Assembly: GCA_003117195.1 (NCBI GenBank)
Contig: BDSI01000018.1
Location: 534,230-598,229, forward strand
Origin: Eudorina sp. 2006-703-Eu-15
Lineage: Eukaryota; Chlorophyta; Chlorophyceae; Chlamydomonadales; Volvocaceae
Direction: 5' to 3'
DNA: 64,000 nucleotides
Shown: in pieces, positions 34,916 to 47,329 of the stretch
Layout of the letters: every line of letters starts with the position of its first letter
How positions within the stretch are numbered: the stretch's first letter is position 1
Position numbers and translations under genes: made by a program
Notes under the pieces: model-generated
What the model was told of the DNA's origin: nothing
Seen by the model: only the letters and a program-made list of their open reading frames with translations
Databases searched by the model: none

Positions 34916-36715
34916 TTAGCTCTTTTTTGAGCGCACGTTGGCGCGGGTCTTGACGGCCTGCGCGGGCCTGGGGTTCTCCTTCTCAAACTGGGCGACAAGC
35001 GCTGGCACATCAGCGCGCAGGGTCGCCTCGTCGATGTAGAGGTTCTCGTGAACGTCGTATCCCTTGAACTTGACCAGATAGGAGACCTTGTTCGTGATCG
35101 GGGTGATGTTGCGCTTGAGAATGGCTTCCACCTCGTAGAACAGGTCGCCGGTGTCGTTGATGATCGGCTCGGTGGAGCCTGAGTCCTTGTCTCGGGGCGG
35201 GAATTTGGGCTCGGACAGATACGGGCGTACCTGACTGATGTTCACAACTGGGTGGATCCGCATGTGGGCCGGCAACTTGAGCTTGATCGCATTGCGGGAC
35301 ACCACTGACTCGACCTCGAGAGGACCGATGTATCGCGGGTTGAACTTGGTCCGGGACGTTTGCGTCAGCAGGCGCAGGTTTGCGGTTGTCAGCAGAACCT
35401 TGTCACCCGGCTTGTAGCGTACGCCCTTGCGCTTGATGTTCACGTGGCGGGCCTGTCGCGTTTGCGCGGCGCGCACGTGTGCCTTTGAGATTGCGAGGGC
35501 ATGTTCTCGGGCAAGCATGAAGTCGGTGACTGCCACGTTCGCTGGCTCCCAGTTCGGGTGCGATTCCAGCAGTGACAGTGGGGTCTTGGGCTCAAAGCCA
35601 AGCACCAGACGGAAGGGTGAGTACCCCGTCGATGCCTGGACAGACGAGTTGTAGGCAAACTCGAGTGAGGAGAGGAGGTCACACCAGTTGTTCTGGGTGG
35701 CGTCCACATAGTGCCGAAGCATCTCCTCCAAGGTGCGATTCGCACGCTCGGTCTGCCCATCTGTCTGTGGGTGGTTCGCCGTGGACATGGCCAGCTCTGT
35801 ACCCGACAAGGAGAACAGAGTCTGCCAGAAGGTGCTTGTGAACTTGGGATCTCGGTCAGACACAATGCTGTCGGGGTGGCCAAACATGGTGAAGATCCAA
35901 TCATGTGCCACCTCGGCCAGGTACTCGGCCGTGATGTCCGTCTTGCAAGGGATCAGCCGAATCATCTTGCTCAGCCGATCGACGAACACAGCAATTGCGT
36001 CATCGCCTCGGTGTGACTTGGGCAGTTGAGTGATCAGATCCATCGAAATGGACTGCCACGGTCTCTCGGGGATCGGCAGCGGTTGGGCTTTGCCCGGCAC
36101 CTTGCCATGCCTGGGTTTCATACGCTGGCAGGACGGGCATGTGTCGATGTAGCGTCGAACATCATGGTCCATGCGCGGCCAGTGAAAAGCGCGGCTCAGG
36201 CGGGCCACGGTCTTGTCACGGCCAAGATGGCCAGCCAGAGGAATGTCATGCGCCTCGTGTAGCAACTTGGCGCGTAGACCTGGGATATCTGGAATCACCA
36301 AGCGTGCACGCAGGGCACCTGGGGGCTCAAAGTAGAGCAGCCCGTTGTACAGCTTGTACGGCGACTCGGGATTGGACATGGCCTGAAGGTGGAGTTGCAT
36401 GTATTCAGCATCCTTGCGGTAACCCGCCTTGATCGTGTGGGCCAAGTCCTCCTTGGGTGCGGCGACTGTAACAGTCAGGGCCACGGCTCGGAAATCGGGC
36501 CGGCGACTAATCGCATCAGCCATGACGTTGGTCTTGCCAGGTTTGTGCTCGATGACGTAGTTGAATTCCTCCAACTCCATCAGCCAACGAGCCTGTCTGC
36601 GATTGAGCAGCGGCTGCGTCTTGAACTTGGATACGGCAGAGTTGTCCGTCCAAATAGTGACTGGGTGCGGACCCTTGAGATGCATGGTGCCACCACACAC
36701 GGAGGCAGTGCACAA
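34916..36715 (-). pseudogene. Ty3 RNase H end, integrase and chromodomain
   Basis: Long intact frame of 599 codons. It starts inside RNase H ([29 protein letters not shown]), then the H2C2 zinc-binding domain (HEAHDIPLAGHLGRDKTV…CPSCQRMK), the integrase core with its catalytic triad regions (SISMDLITQLP; SIVSDRDPKFTSTFW; QTDGQTERANRTLEEML), the GPY-like module (YIGPLEVE) and a C-terminal chromodomain (VSYLVKFKGYDVHENLY). The frame is not joined to RT because of two frame breaks in RNase H. Marked as pseudogene because the gag-pol is split by an insertion. Confidence 0.9.
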
Positions 36716-37700
36716 CTGCCATCATCTCCCGATCGTGCGCGGGCGGCGTACCGACACTCGGTGGGAGTGAGCTTGCGGCTCTCGTATGCGATGACTCGTT
36801 CTTTGCCGTCTTGGACCTGGGACAGGACGACGCCACCGGTCGCGTAATCTGATGCGTCCGTGGTAACCGTGAAAGGCAAATTGGCGTCCGGCGGGGCGAC
36901 GACGGGCGCACTCGTAAGTGCGTCCTTGATGGCTTGAAAGGCCTTGGTGCAATCGTCGTCCCAACCCGTGATCAACTGCTTGGTGCCTTTGCCAGTGTGG
37001 CCGGCGAGCAGATTGGTCAGGGGCGTAGCAAGGTGAGCGAATCCCTTAACCATTCGGTGGTAGTACTGCGCAAGTCCCAAAAACGAGCGCAAATCCGTGA
37101 TGGTCTTGGGCTGCGGCCATTTGGAGACCGCATCGAGCTTGTGAGGGTCAGCAGTGATGCCATCAGCGCTCACGACGTGACCCAAGAAGTCGATCTCGGT
37201 GACACCGAAGGCACACTTGGATGCTTTAGCGTACAACTTGTGTTCTAGCAACAGCTTCAGCACTTGTTCCAAGTGGTCTGCGTGCTCCTCAGTGGTCTTG
37301 GAGTAGATCAGGATGTCGTCGAGGTACACCAGTACAAACTGGTCCAGGAACGGACGGAAGATGTCGTTCATCAGCCGTTGGAAGGTGGCTGGGGCATTGG
37401 TTAGCCCGAACGGCATGACCGTGAACTCGAAGTGCCCGTAACGCGTGTTGATCGCGGTCTTGGGAATGTCCTCCTCCGAAACTCGGATCTGGTGATAACC
37501 GGACTGGAGATCGATCTTGCTGAACACTTTGGTGCCGTGGAGGCGGTCCAGCAATTCGTCTATGCGTGGCAGGGGGTAAACGTTGCGCACCGTGGCCTTG
37601 TTAAGGGCGCGGTAATCGATGCACATACGCAAACCACCATCCTTCTTGGACGTGAAGAGGACTGGGGCACCGTAGGGAGAGACGCTGGGCCGGACATGTT
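36580..37700 (-). pseudogene. Ty3 reverse transcriptase and RNase H start
   Basis: RT motifs: [50 protein letters not shown], and [13 protein letters not shown] with the YLDD active site, then [20 protein letters not shown]. RNase H begins with [13 protein letters not shown] and loses frame after [10 protein letters not shown]; the continuation ([16 protein letters not shown]) is in the next frame. Upstream, roughly 70 residues expected between protease and RT (the part before SPYGAPVLF) seem deleted. This copy is dead. Confidence 0.88.
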
Positions 37701-37859
37701 GACTGCGGGCTTGGGCCCTTCCGGGTTGTCAACCTCGCGTACGACGCAAAGGTTGTACGACCGTGTGGCTCGGACCAGGCGCTTGAACTGGAGGGCGGAC
37801 AGCAGCTTGGGTTTACGCTCTTGCATGGCCGTGGGCGGGTCCGAGTGCAGGACCAGCGT

Positions 37860-38135
37860 TTAGGCGCCTTGGGAAAGCGTGAGCGTGTTCTGTTGCCAAT
37901 CGATCTGGGGGTTGAATCGCTTGAGCCAGGGTTTGCCGAGTACCACGTCAAAATCGCCAAGGTCAGTGGCCGTAAGGGTAACACGGCTCTTGTGCGACTT
38001 GAGGCAGACGGGCACGTGGGGCAACACATGGGGGCAATCTTGGTACTGTCCGTTGGCTAGCTTGACCCGAAGGTCAGGCACAGCCTTGGCCGCCTTGAGG
38101 TCCTTCCGAGCGAGCCACTTCACTCGTGGAAAAAA
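37860..38135 (-). pseudogene. Ty3 protease, C-terminal part, cut by the 12.4-kb insertion
   Basis: Contains VKWLARKDLKAAKAVPDLRV, KLANGQ and DFDVVLGKPWLKRFNPQIDW, the standard second half of a Ty3 aspartic protease. The matching first half (ALILVDGGATGDFVS) is at 50,600-50,520. Joining the two leaves almost no gap, so the insertion interrupts the gene rather than replacing part of it. Confidence 0.85.
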
Positions 38136-38855
38136 CCAGTCATGGAGGGCGCCGCCAGTCATGGGCCCAGTCATGGGCCCAGTCATGAACCCAGTCATGA
38201 TACCAGTCATGGCATGCCCTCCAGTCATAGGCCCGTTCATGAGGAAGTGCAGCCATGACTGGCGGCAGTCATAGGCCCGTTCATGGACGGGGGCTTCATG
38301 ACTGGCGGCAGTCATAGGCCCGTTCATGGACGGGGGCTTCATGACTGGCGGCAGTCATAGGCCCGTTCATGGACGGGGGCTGCATGACTGGCGGCAGTCA
38401 TAGGCCCGTTCATGGCCCCGTTCATAGCCCCGTTCATGACCGATCATGACTGGATCCCAAAATGACTAGAATGGGTCATTGGGGCTCCCGCCAGTCATAG
38501 ATCGCAGGTTTCTAGTCATACCCCGCAGGCCAGGAGTCATAAGTCGCAGTCATAAAATGTCCATGACTGGCGTCATGACCCTCCACATGACCGTTACAGT
38601 GCACTCAATGACTCTGCCCAGTCATGCCCGGCCGGCTGCACATGACTCGTACTTGCACGTTATGACTCGTACAGTGCACTCAATGACTCTGCCCAGTCAT
38701 GCCCGGCCGGCTGCCCATGACTCGTACTTGCACGTTATGACTCGTACAGTGCACTCAATGACTCTGCCCAGTCATGCCCGGCCGGCTGCCCATGACTCGT
38801 ACTTGCACGTTATGACCGTTACAGTGCACTCAATGACTCTGCCCAGTCATGCCTG
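38136..38855. repeat. left terminal CATGAC minisatellite
   Basis: Dozens of CCAGTCATG / CATGACTGG / GTTCATGG motifs. Sub-arrays: CCAGTCATGGGC-type units (38,136-38,235), a ~43-bp unit (38,254-38,400; CATGACTGGCGGCAGTCATA) and a 75-bp unit three times (38,599-38,824; GTGCACTCAATGACTCTGCC). The stop codon of the neighbouring gene lies in the innermost motif. Confidence 0.9.
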
Positions 38856-40780
38856 GCTCTTTCCCGTTCTGAACCACTTGTGGGGGAAACTGACGTTTTC
38901 CCCCGTGCCCCCGCCGGCCTTTGCCACGGCCTGTATCTCAGCCCGCATCTCTTCTATGGTCTTCCGCTTCTCGCCGGAGGGTTCCCCGTCAGCGCTACCG
39001 TACGCCCCTCCCCCCGTAACGGCCGCCCTCCCCACTCCTGCCCCGCCGCCGCCAATGCGCGCGCCGCCGCGGCCACCGCGTGTCTCGCCACCGCCACCGC
39101 TTGCCCCGCCGCGGCCACCACTTGCCCCGCCGCCGCCATCGCTTGCTCCGCCGCCGCCATCGCTTGCCCCGCCGCCGCCACCGCGTGCCCTGCCGCCGCC
39201 ACCTCGCGCCCCGCCGCCGCCACCTCGCGCCCCGCCGCCGCTGCCGTCGGACGGGCGTCGCCTAGCGTACTCGTTCAACTCGTCCTCATCCTGGTCGTCC
39301 ATCTCTGAAGCCGGAACCGAAGACGGCTCAGCGGGTGCCTCCCGTGGGTTGCCCTACATGTTGCACGACAAATTGTATTGATCAGTTGCGAATACCCTAG
39401 AACCAGCAGCACAAAAACCGTTTGTGACTTACCGCTGGCCCCGCGTAGGAAGGCCCTGCGCCCCCGCCGACAGCCGCCAGTGCAGCTGCTATGGGCGCCT
39501 CTTGAGCATCGCCGCAAGCGCCCTGTCACATTGCACAAATGTCAATCCTGCCCCTCGTCTTTTGCTTGGCATAGGCGACACATGGTCCCCACCTGGCGTG
39601 CGCGCGCAAAAGCATGCGGAATTGTTGACTTCTGGACCGCCTCCTTTTTGCGCTGCAGGGCCTTGATGTCGCAGCCGAAGAAGATCAGAGCGGCCTTTGA
39701 CACCTCGACTGCGTACCAAAGAAGGCCATGTTACAGCGCAAATGTATCAGTACCGACGCATTCATCACCTCGTGGCTTACATGATGTGTAGCAGTAGATG
39801 TACTCGATTGCGAGCGGGAAATTGTCGCAGTAGCTGATGTACAGGGACGCCTTCAGTTCCTCCGGCAGTTTGGCGCGCAGAACCTTGGGAATCTCGAAGG
39901 GTCCGCCTTGCCGCTCAGAACCTTGACCAGGTAGGCAGAAAGCTGACCAGACGACCCGGTGGGGTAGTCCTTCCAGGCAACTGCAGTAACAAGGCAATAA
40001 ATATTACCCGCTTCTAAACTATGACATTGCCTGTTGCGCCAGTGATGAAAAGCCGGTGCTAAGCAAAGATGGCAAGCATGGCGTCTTACCTTTGTCGAGG
40101 TCCATGACAGAGTCAGCACTTTTGATGTCGTAAAAGAAAGGTGATGCACCAGGCGGCAGGTCACTGAAGTTCGCTTCCACATGGTTGACAGTGAGGTCAT
40201 CATCGGACCGCAGGGTAACAATCTTCCTTTCTACCACGCCAGCCGCCCTGTTGACTGGAACCAAAGACAGCACAGCTTCTATCAGGATTTCTCCTGCGTC
40301 CGATGGAGTCGGGTTCAAAGCTAGTCCGGTCAAGGTCTCAGTCGTCATGGTCAAGTCTAGGGAGTCGTCACTGATGTGAAGCGTTTCATAAAGGACGTCC
40401 TTGTATGTGATGAATTTGTGATATGTTATTCTAATTCTTTCTTATGTATGCTGGTGTGAATATGTGAACGGTCTGCCATTTTGAGGTTGAATCTGGATCC
40501 GTTATGGATCTGGTCCACAGGAGTTCCTGCACACCTTCAGGCATTTGTAACTTTACAGTCACTAATGTTTTGATAACATTACTATTACATACTATGTTTG
40601 CCGCAATGGTGCTCGGAAAGAGTTCCGGACAGTGTTGCCATGCGGAAGGTACATTTTTCCTACAGACGCTGCGTACATTGTCTAGCATAATCTTACTAGA
40701 GGCTTTGATTGCTTGACTGTGGTGCCATGAATGGTGTCATGAATAACCGGAGGTTCCTCAAAAGTGAATGCGCTGGACAT
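38847..40780 (-). pseudogene. unrecognised 7-exon gene of the insertion (~454 aa, one 1-bp deletion)
   Basis: Predicted minus-strand exons: 40780-40697, 40526-40470, 40399-40090, 39980-39781, 39708-39593, 39522-39433, 39353-38847. Phases agree across all junctions only if one base is missing in exon 4, at a shortened G run near 39,893; with it the total is a multiple of three. The N-terminal ~290 residues look like a globular domain (EILIEAVLSLVPVNRAAG; SPFFYDIKSADSVMDL; ASLYISYCDNFPLAIEYIY; KAALIFFGCDIKALQ). Then an acidic patch (EMDDQDEDELNEY), a long Gly/Arg/Ala/Ser repeat tract, and a basic end (HKWFRTGKSQA) whose stop is supplied by CATGACTGG. I recognise no family; a transposase or DNA-binding role is possible but unsupported. 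The two 5' introns are the weakest calls. Confidence 0.6.
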
Positions 40781-41441
40781 GATCGCACACGAAATTTGCC
40801 ATGTGCGATAACGCAACGTCCCAAGCTTGTGTCTGGTGGTAGACAACAGGCAGTGTTTTGGGGGTTGCCTGAATACCGACGGACGATACACCATACCGCG
40901 GCCCATCACACACTCACCCTACCACCACGCCGGCCTAAAGCCGGACTCCCACCATATCATTCCCTGCTATGGTGACAACATGTGGTCACACCGTGCTCCA
41001 GTGCGTACAAGTAATGTGAACGATGCCGAAAGTTGCTCTCGCCGTACGTCGCTAGATGGCGACGTACGGCATGGAAAGTGCACCGCACCGTTCTCCCATG
41101 GAATGAGGATGTACGGTACACACACTCACTCCTCACCAGCATAAATGCACGCATACACAGCGCTCTGCACGCCTGGTATATCACCATACATACAGACCCC
41201 ACCAAGTCAATACAGACCACACACGTCGGAGGGATCCTGCCGTCCAAGCACAAGGACCTTCTAGGCCCCTTTGTGTAATAAACAAGTCTGCGGGTCTATG
41301 CGGCTCAGCACACCATGTGTTACGTTATGCCCGATAGGTCGTTGTCCCTTAAATCCCATGCACCCAGGTCTATCACATGCACGTCTCTACAAGGGGTCAG
41401 GCCTGATGCAACAACAGGTGCAGAGCAGCTGGTTAGTGTGT
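40781..41441. other. spacer with one isolated satellite hairpin
   Basis: No gene. At about 41,040-41,070 it contains GCCGTACGTC-GCTAGATGGC-GACGTACGGC, the same hairpin as in the 205-bp satellite but outside the array and with a different loop. Confidence 0.7.
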
Positions 41442-44400
41442 AAACCGTTGCAAACCATCAGATAGCGGCCAGAGTTGCATGTCGCAAGCACGCCCCCCTG
41501 CCCTGCACACGCACCAACGCATCGCCCAAGTCGTGGGGGTCATCACCCGATCCGCAACCCAACCATCCCCAATCGCCTTCGCTACTTTGCCTAGCACAGT
41601 CTCGCCGTACGTCCCTTGGTGGCAACGTACGGCACGCGCAGCCGCGAAACCGTTGCAAACCATCAGATAGCGGCCAGAGTTGCATGTCGCAAGCACGCCC
41701 CCCTGCCCTGCACACGCACCAACGCATCGCCCAAGTCGTGGGGGTCATCACCCGATCCGCAACCCAACCATCCCCAATCGCCTTCGCTACTTTGCCTAGC
41801 ACAGTCTCGCCGTACTTCCCTTGGTGGCGACGTACGGCACGCGCAGCCGTGAAACCGTTGCAAACCATCAGATAGCGGCCAGGGTTGCATGTCGCAAGCA
41901 CGCCCCCCTGCCCTGCACGCACACCAACGCATCACCCAAGTCGTGGAGGTCATCACCCGATCCGCAACCCAACTATCCCCAATCGCCTTCGCTACTTTGC
42001 CTAGCACAGTCTCGCCGTACGTCCCTTGGTGGCGACGTACGGCACGCGCAGCCGTGAAACCGTTGCAAACCATCAGATAGCGGCCAGGGTTGCATGTCGC
42101 AAGCACGCCCCCCTGCCCTGCACGCGCACCAACGCATCGCCCAAGTCGTGGGGGTCATCACCCGATCCGCAACCCAACCATCCCCAATCGCCTTCGCTAC
42201 TTTGCCTAGCACAGTCTCGCCGTACGTCCCTTGGTGGCGACGTACGGCACGCGCAGCCGTGAAACCGTTGCAAACCATCAGATAGCGGCCAGAGTTGCAT
42301 GTCGCAAGCACGCCCCCCTGCCCTGCACACGCACCAACGCATCGCCCAAGTCGTGGGGGTCATCACCCGATCCGCAACCCAACCATCCCCAATCGCCTTC
42401 GCTACTTTGCCTAGCACAGTCTCGCCGTACTTCCCTTGGTGGCGACGTACGGCACGCGCAGCCGTGAAACCGTTGCAAACCATCAGATAGCGGCCAGGGT
42501 TGCATGTCTCAAGCACGCCCCCCTGCCCTGCACGCACACCAACGCATCACCCAAGTCGTGGAGGTCATCACCCGATCCGCAACCCAACTATCCCCAATCG
42601 CCTTCGCTACTTTGCCTAGCACAGTCTCGCCGTACGTCCCTTGGTGGCGACGTACGGCACGCGCAGCCGTGAAACCGTTGCAAACCATCAGATAGCGGCC
42701 AGGGTTGCATGTCGCAAGCACGCCCCCTGCCCTGCACGCGCACCAACGCATCGCCCAAGTCGTGGGGGTCATCACCCGATCCGCAACCCAACCATCCCCA
42801 ATCGCCTTCGCTACTTTGCCTAGCACAGTCTCGCCGTACGTCCCTTGGTGGCGACGTACGGCACGCGCAGCCGTGAAACCGTTGCAAACCATCAGATAGC
42901 GGCCAGGGTTGCATGTCGCAAGCACGCCCCCCTGCTCTGCACGCGCACCAACGCATCGCCCAAGTCGTGGGGGTCATCACCCGATCCGCAACCCAACCAT
43001 CCCCAATCGCCTTCGCTACTCTGCCTAGCACAGTCTCGCCGTACGTCCCTTGGTGGCGACGTACGGCACGCGCAGCCGTGAAACCGTTGCAAACCATCAG
43101 ATAGCGGCCAGGGTTGCATGTCGCAAGCACGCCCCCTGCCCTGCACGCGCACCAACGCATCGCCCAAGTCGTGGAGGTCATCACCCGATCCGCAACCCAA
43201 CCATCCCCAATCGCCTTCGCTACTTTGCCTAGCACAGTCTCGCCGTACGTCCCTTGGTGGCAACGTACGGCACGCGCAGCCGCGAAACCGTTGCAAACCA
43301 TCAGATAGCGGCCAGAGTTGCATGTCGCAAGCACGCCCCCCTGCCCTGCACACGCACCAACGCATCGCCCAAGTCGTGGGGTCATCACCCGATCCGCAAC
43401 CCAACCATCCCCAATCGCCTTCGCTACTTTGCCTAGCACAGTCTCGCCGTACTTCCCTTGGTGGCGACGTACGGCACGCGCAGCCGTGAAACCGTTGCAA
43501 ACCATCAGATAGCGGCCAGGGTTGCATGTCTCAAGCACGCCCCCCTGCCCTGCACGCACACCAACGCATCACCCAAGTCGTGGAGGTCATCACCCGATCC
43601 GCAACCCAACTATCCCCAATCGCCTTCGCTACTTTGCCTAGCACAGTCTCGCCGTACGTCCCTTGGTGGCGACGTACGGCACGCGCAGCCGTGAAACCGT
43701 TGCAAACCATCAGATAGCGGCCAGGGTTGCATGTCGCAAGCACGCCCCCCTGCCCTGCACGCGCACCAACGCATCGCCCAAGTCGTGGGGGTCATCACCC
43801 GATCCGCAACCCAACCATCCCCAATCGCCTTCGCTACTTTGCCTAGCACAGTCTCGCCGTACGTCCCTTGGTGGCGACGTACGGCACGCGCAGCCGTGAA
43901 ACCGTTGCAAACCATCAGATAGCGGCCAGGGTTGCATGTCGCAAGCACGCCCCCCTGCTCTGCACGCGCACCAACGCATCGCCCAAGTCGTGGGGGTCAT
44001 CACCCGATCCGCAACCCAACCATCCCCAATCGCCTTCGCTACTCTGCCTAGCACAGTCTCGCCGTACGTCCCTTGGTGGCGACGTACGGCACGCGCAGCC
44101 GTGAAACCGTTGCAAACCATCAGATAGCGGCCAGGGTTGCATGTCGCAAGCACGCCCCCCTGCCCTGCACGCGCACCAACGCATCGCCCAAGTCGTGGAG
44201 GTCATCACCCGATCCGCAACCCAACCATCCCCAATCGCCTTCGCTACTTTGCCTAGCACAGTCTCGCCGTACGTCCCTTGGTGGCGACGTACGGCACACG
44301 CAGCCGCGAAACCGTTGCAAACCATCAGATAGCGGCCAGAGTTGCATGTCGCAAGCACGCCCCCCTGCCCTGCACGCGCACCAACGCATCGCCCAAGTCG

Positions 44401-45141
44401 TGGGGGTCATCACCCGATCCGCAACCCAACCATCCCCAATCGCCTTCGCTACTTTGCCTAGCACAGTCTCGCCTTGGTGGCGACGTACGGCACGCGCAGC
44501 CGTGAAACCGTTGCAAACCATCAGATAGCGGCCAGGGTTGCATGTCGCAAGCACGCCCCCCTGCCCTGCACACGCACCAACGCATCGCCCAAGTCGTGGA
44601 GGTCATCACCCGATCCGCAACCCAACCATCCCCAATCGCCTTCGCTACTTTGCCTAGCACAGTCTCGCCGTACATCCCTTGGTGGCGACGTACGGCACGC
44701 GCAGCCGTGAAACCGTTGCAAACCATCAGATAGCGGCCAGGGTTGCATGTCGCAAGCACGCCCCCCTGCCCTGCACACGCACCAACGCATCGCCCAAGTC
44801 GTGGAGGTCATCACCCGATCCGCAACCCAACCATCCCCAATCGCCTTCGCTACTTTGCCAAGCACAGTCTCGCCGTACATCCCTTGGTGGCGACGTACGG
44901 CACGCGCAGCCGCGAAACCGTTGCAAACCATCAGATAGCGGCCAGGGTTGCATGTCGCAAGCACGCCCCCCTGCCCTGCACGCGCACCAACGCATCGCCC
45001 AAGTCGTGGAGGTCATCACCCGATCCGCAACCCAACCATCCCCAATCGCCTTCGCTACTTTGCCTAGCACAGTCTCGCCGTACGTCCCTTGGTGGCGACG
45101 TACGGCACGCGCAGCCGCGAAACCGTTGCAAACCATCAGAT
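41442..45141 (+). repeat. 205-bp satellite, left array (18 monomers)
   Basis: Monomers begin AAACCGTTGCAAACCATCAG at 41442, 41647, 41852, 42057, 42262, 42467, 42672, 42876, 43081, 43285, 43489, 43694, 43899, 44104, 44309, 44505, 44710, 44915, with a stub at 45120. Most are 205 bp, some 204, one 196. Each holds a hairpin GCCGTACGTC-loop-GACGTACGGC. Variant monomers recur every five units (42,262-43,284 and 43,285-44,308 correspond), a higher-order repeat of about 1.02 kb. Open frames through it are by-products of the repeat. Confidence 0.97.
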
Positions 45142-45189
45142 GCCTCGTGCGTGAACGCTTTCAAGTTCCTGTAACTGATACTAAGTAAT

Positions 45190-46072
45190 TGTGTTACAAA
45201 ACACCTGAAATTGTCTCACAACGTGCATGTAAGCAAATGTCAGTAGCTAGGACACATATATGGTGTTCGACTGACACATGGAGTCTCCAAACGTGTTTTA
45301 ATATTAACGATCAACTCTATTGTGCCCTAGGTCTAGGCGCTAAGGCCGTCGGGCGAGGGCCTCACCAGCATGCACTGTAGCCGGCAGTCACCTTGTAAAC
45401 GCCTGTACCTTCAAGGATTTTCCTCTTTCAGATAGTTCATACTTGTGTTATACATTGTTAAAGTGCCTCGAACAGTGTCAGAACAAGCATGGAGACAAAT
45501 GTCAATAGCTGCTGATGCACATATGGTGTTCGACTGACACATGGAGACTCCAAACATGATTCATTATTACCGTTCACCTCTAATTTGCCCAAGGTCTAGG
45601 CGCTGAGGCCTTCCAGCGAGGGCCTCACCGACATGCACTGCGGCGGACAATCGCCTTGTGAACGCCTATACCTTCATAGAATTCCCTCTTTCATATAGTT
45701 CATACTTGTGTTATACATTGTTAAAGTGCCTCGAACAGTGTCAGAACAAGCATGGAGACAAATGTCAATAGCTGCTGATGCACATATGGTGTTCGACTGA
45801 CACATGGAGACTCCAAACATGATTCATTCTTAGCGTTCACCTCTAATGTGCCCAAGGTCTAGGCGCTGAGGCCTTCCAGCGAGGGCCTCACCGACATGCA
45901 CTGCGGCGGACAATCGCCTTGTGAACACCTATACCTTCATAGAATTCCCTCTTTCATATAGTCCATACTTGTTTTATGCATTGTTAAAGTGCCTCGAACA
46001 GTGTCAGAACAAGCATGGAGACAAATGTCAATAGCTTCTGATGCACATATGGTGTTCGACTGACACATGGAG
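45190..46072. repeat. 262-bp tandem repeat, about 3.3 copies
   Basis: The motif CATGGAGACAAATGTCAATAG recurs at 45,489, 45,751 and 46,014 (diverged at 45,226), spacing 262-263 bp. Relatively AT-rich compared with neighbours. The last copy is cut after ACACATGGAG, where the 310-bp repeat begins. No coding signal. Confidence 0.92.
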
Positions 46073-47329
46073 ACTGCCGCTGGTGATGGGATGGTCGACG
46101 CGGGACGGCCTGCGCCGCGACTCGACCGTCTTCTGCAGGTGGGGTTCGATCAACGACCATTTGGCCTGGGCCAGGGTCCTGCGACCGTGAGATGCTCGTT
46201 CAGGTCAATGCATGGCGTTTCCGTACTTGGGTCTTGATCTAGTTGGGTTGACTGCACGCATGACCCTGGGCACCCCTCTGATGCAGGAACCGGGCGGTGA
46301 GACAGAGGCTGCGGCCCTGGAGGCCAGCAGGCACGCGGCCGTCGGGAACCAGGGGGGCGCCGTTTCAGAGGCCCGCGGGGATACTGCCGCTGGTGATGGG
46401 ATGGTCGACGCGGGACGGCCTGCGCCGCGACTCGACCGTCTTCTGCAGGTGGGGTTCGATCAATGACCATTTGGCCTGGGCCAGGGTCCTGCGACCGTGA
46501 GATGCTCGTTCAGGTCAATGCATGGCGTTTCCGTACTTGGGTCTTGATCTAGTTGGGTTGACTGCACGCATGACCCTGGGCACCCCTCTGATGCAGGAAC
46601 CGGGCGGTGAGACAGAGGCTGCGGCCCTGGAGGCCAGCAGGCACGCGGCCGTCGGGAACCAGGAGGGCGCCGTTTCAGAGGCCCGTGGGGATACTGCGGC
46701 TGGTGATGGGATGGTCGACACGGGACGGCCTGCGCCGCGACTCGACCGTCTTCTGCAGGTGGGGTTCGATCAACGACCATTTGGCCTGGGCCAGGGTCCT
46801 GCGACCGTGAGATGCTCGTTCAGGTCAATGCATGGCGTTTCCGTACTTGGGTCTTGATCTAGTTGGGTTGACTGCACGCATGACCCTGGGCACCCCTCTG
46901 ATGCAGGAACCGGGCGGTGAGACAGAGGCTGCGGCCCTGGAGGCCAGCAGGCACGCGGCCGTCGGGAACCAGGAGGGCGCCGTTTCAGAGGCCCGCGGGG
47001 ATACTGCCGCTGGGGATGGGATGGTCGACGCGGGACGGCCTGCGCCGCGACTCGACCGTCTTCTGCAGGTGGGGTTCGATCAACGACCATTTGGCCTGGG
47101 CCAGGGTCCTGCGACCGTGAGATGCTCGTTCAGGTCAATGCATGGCGTTTCCGTACTTGGGTCTTAATCTAGTTGGGTTGACTGCACGCATGACCCTGGG
47201 CACCCCTCTGATGCAGGAACCGGGCGGTGAGACAGAGGCTGCGGCCCTGGAGGCCAGCAGGCACGCGGCCGTCGGGAACCAGGAGGGCGCCGTTTCAGAG
47301 GCCCGCGGGATACTGCCGCTGGCGATGGA
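46073..47329 (+). repeat. 310-bp tandem repeat, each unit an exon plus intron
   Basis: Units start at 46073, 46383, 46693 and 47003, with a partial from 47312. Each contains a 162-bp open segment (54 codons) bounded by TGATGCAG| and CTGCAG|GTGGGG: 46287-46448, 46597-46758, 46907-47068, and a fourth that runs on to 47437. The intervening 148 bp begin GT and end AG in every copy, and the segment is phase-symmetric, so any number of copies keeps the reading frame. The encoded unit is Ala/Glu/Gly-rich (EPGGETEAAALEASRHAAVG). The fourth copy has lost one base near 47,310. Confidence 0.85.

Noticed and set aside
40431..40688. 85-codon minus-strand frame as a separate gene
   Set aside because: Most of it is better explained as intron 1 (GTAAGA…GTGTGCAG) plus exon 2 of the 7-exon gene.
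42588..43559. 323-codon minus-strand frame and many 60-170-codon frames
   Set aside because: They lie entirely in the 205-bp satellite; because 205 is not a multiple of three the same few frames repeat. No independent coding evidence.
41442..45141. CRISPR array
   Set aside because: Contiguous near-identical 205-bp monomers without unique spacers in a eukaryotic genome: a satellite.
46150..47090. 106-codon minus-strand frames, one per 310-bp unit
   Set aside because: Antisense shadows of the plus-strand exon-intron unit; splice signals are on the plus strand.
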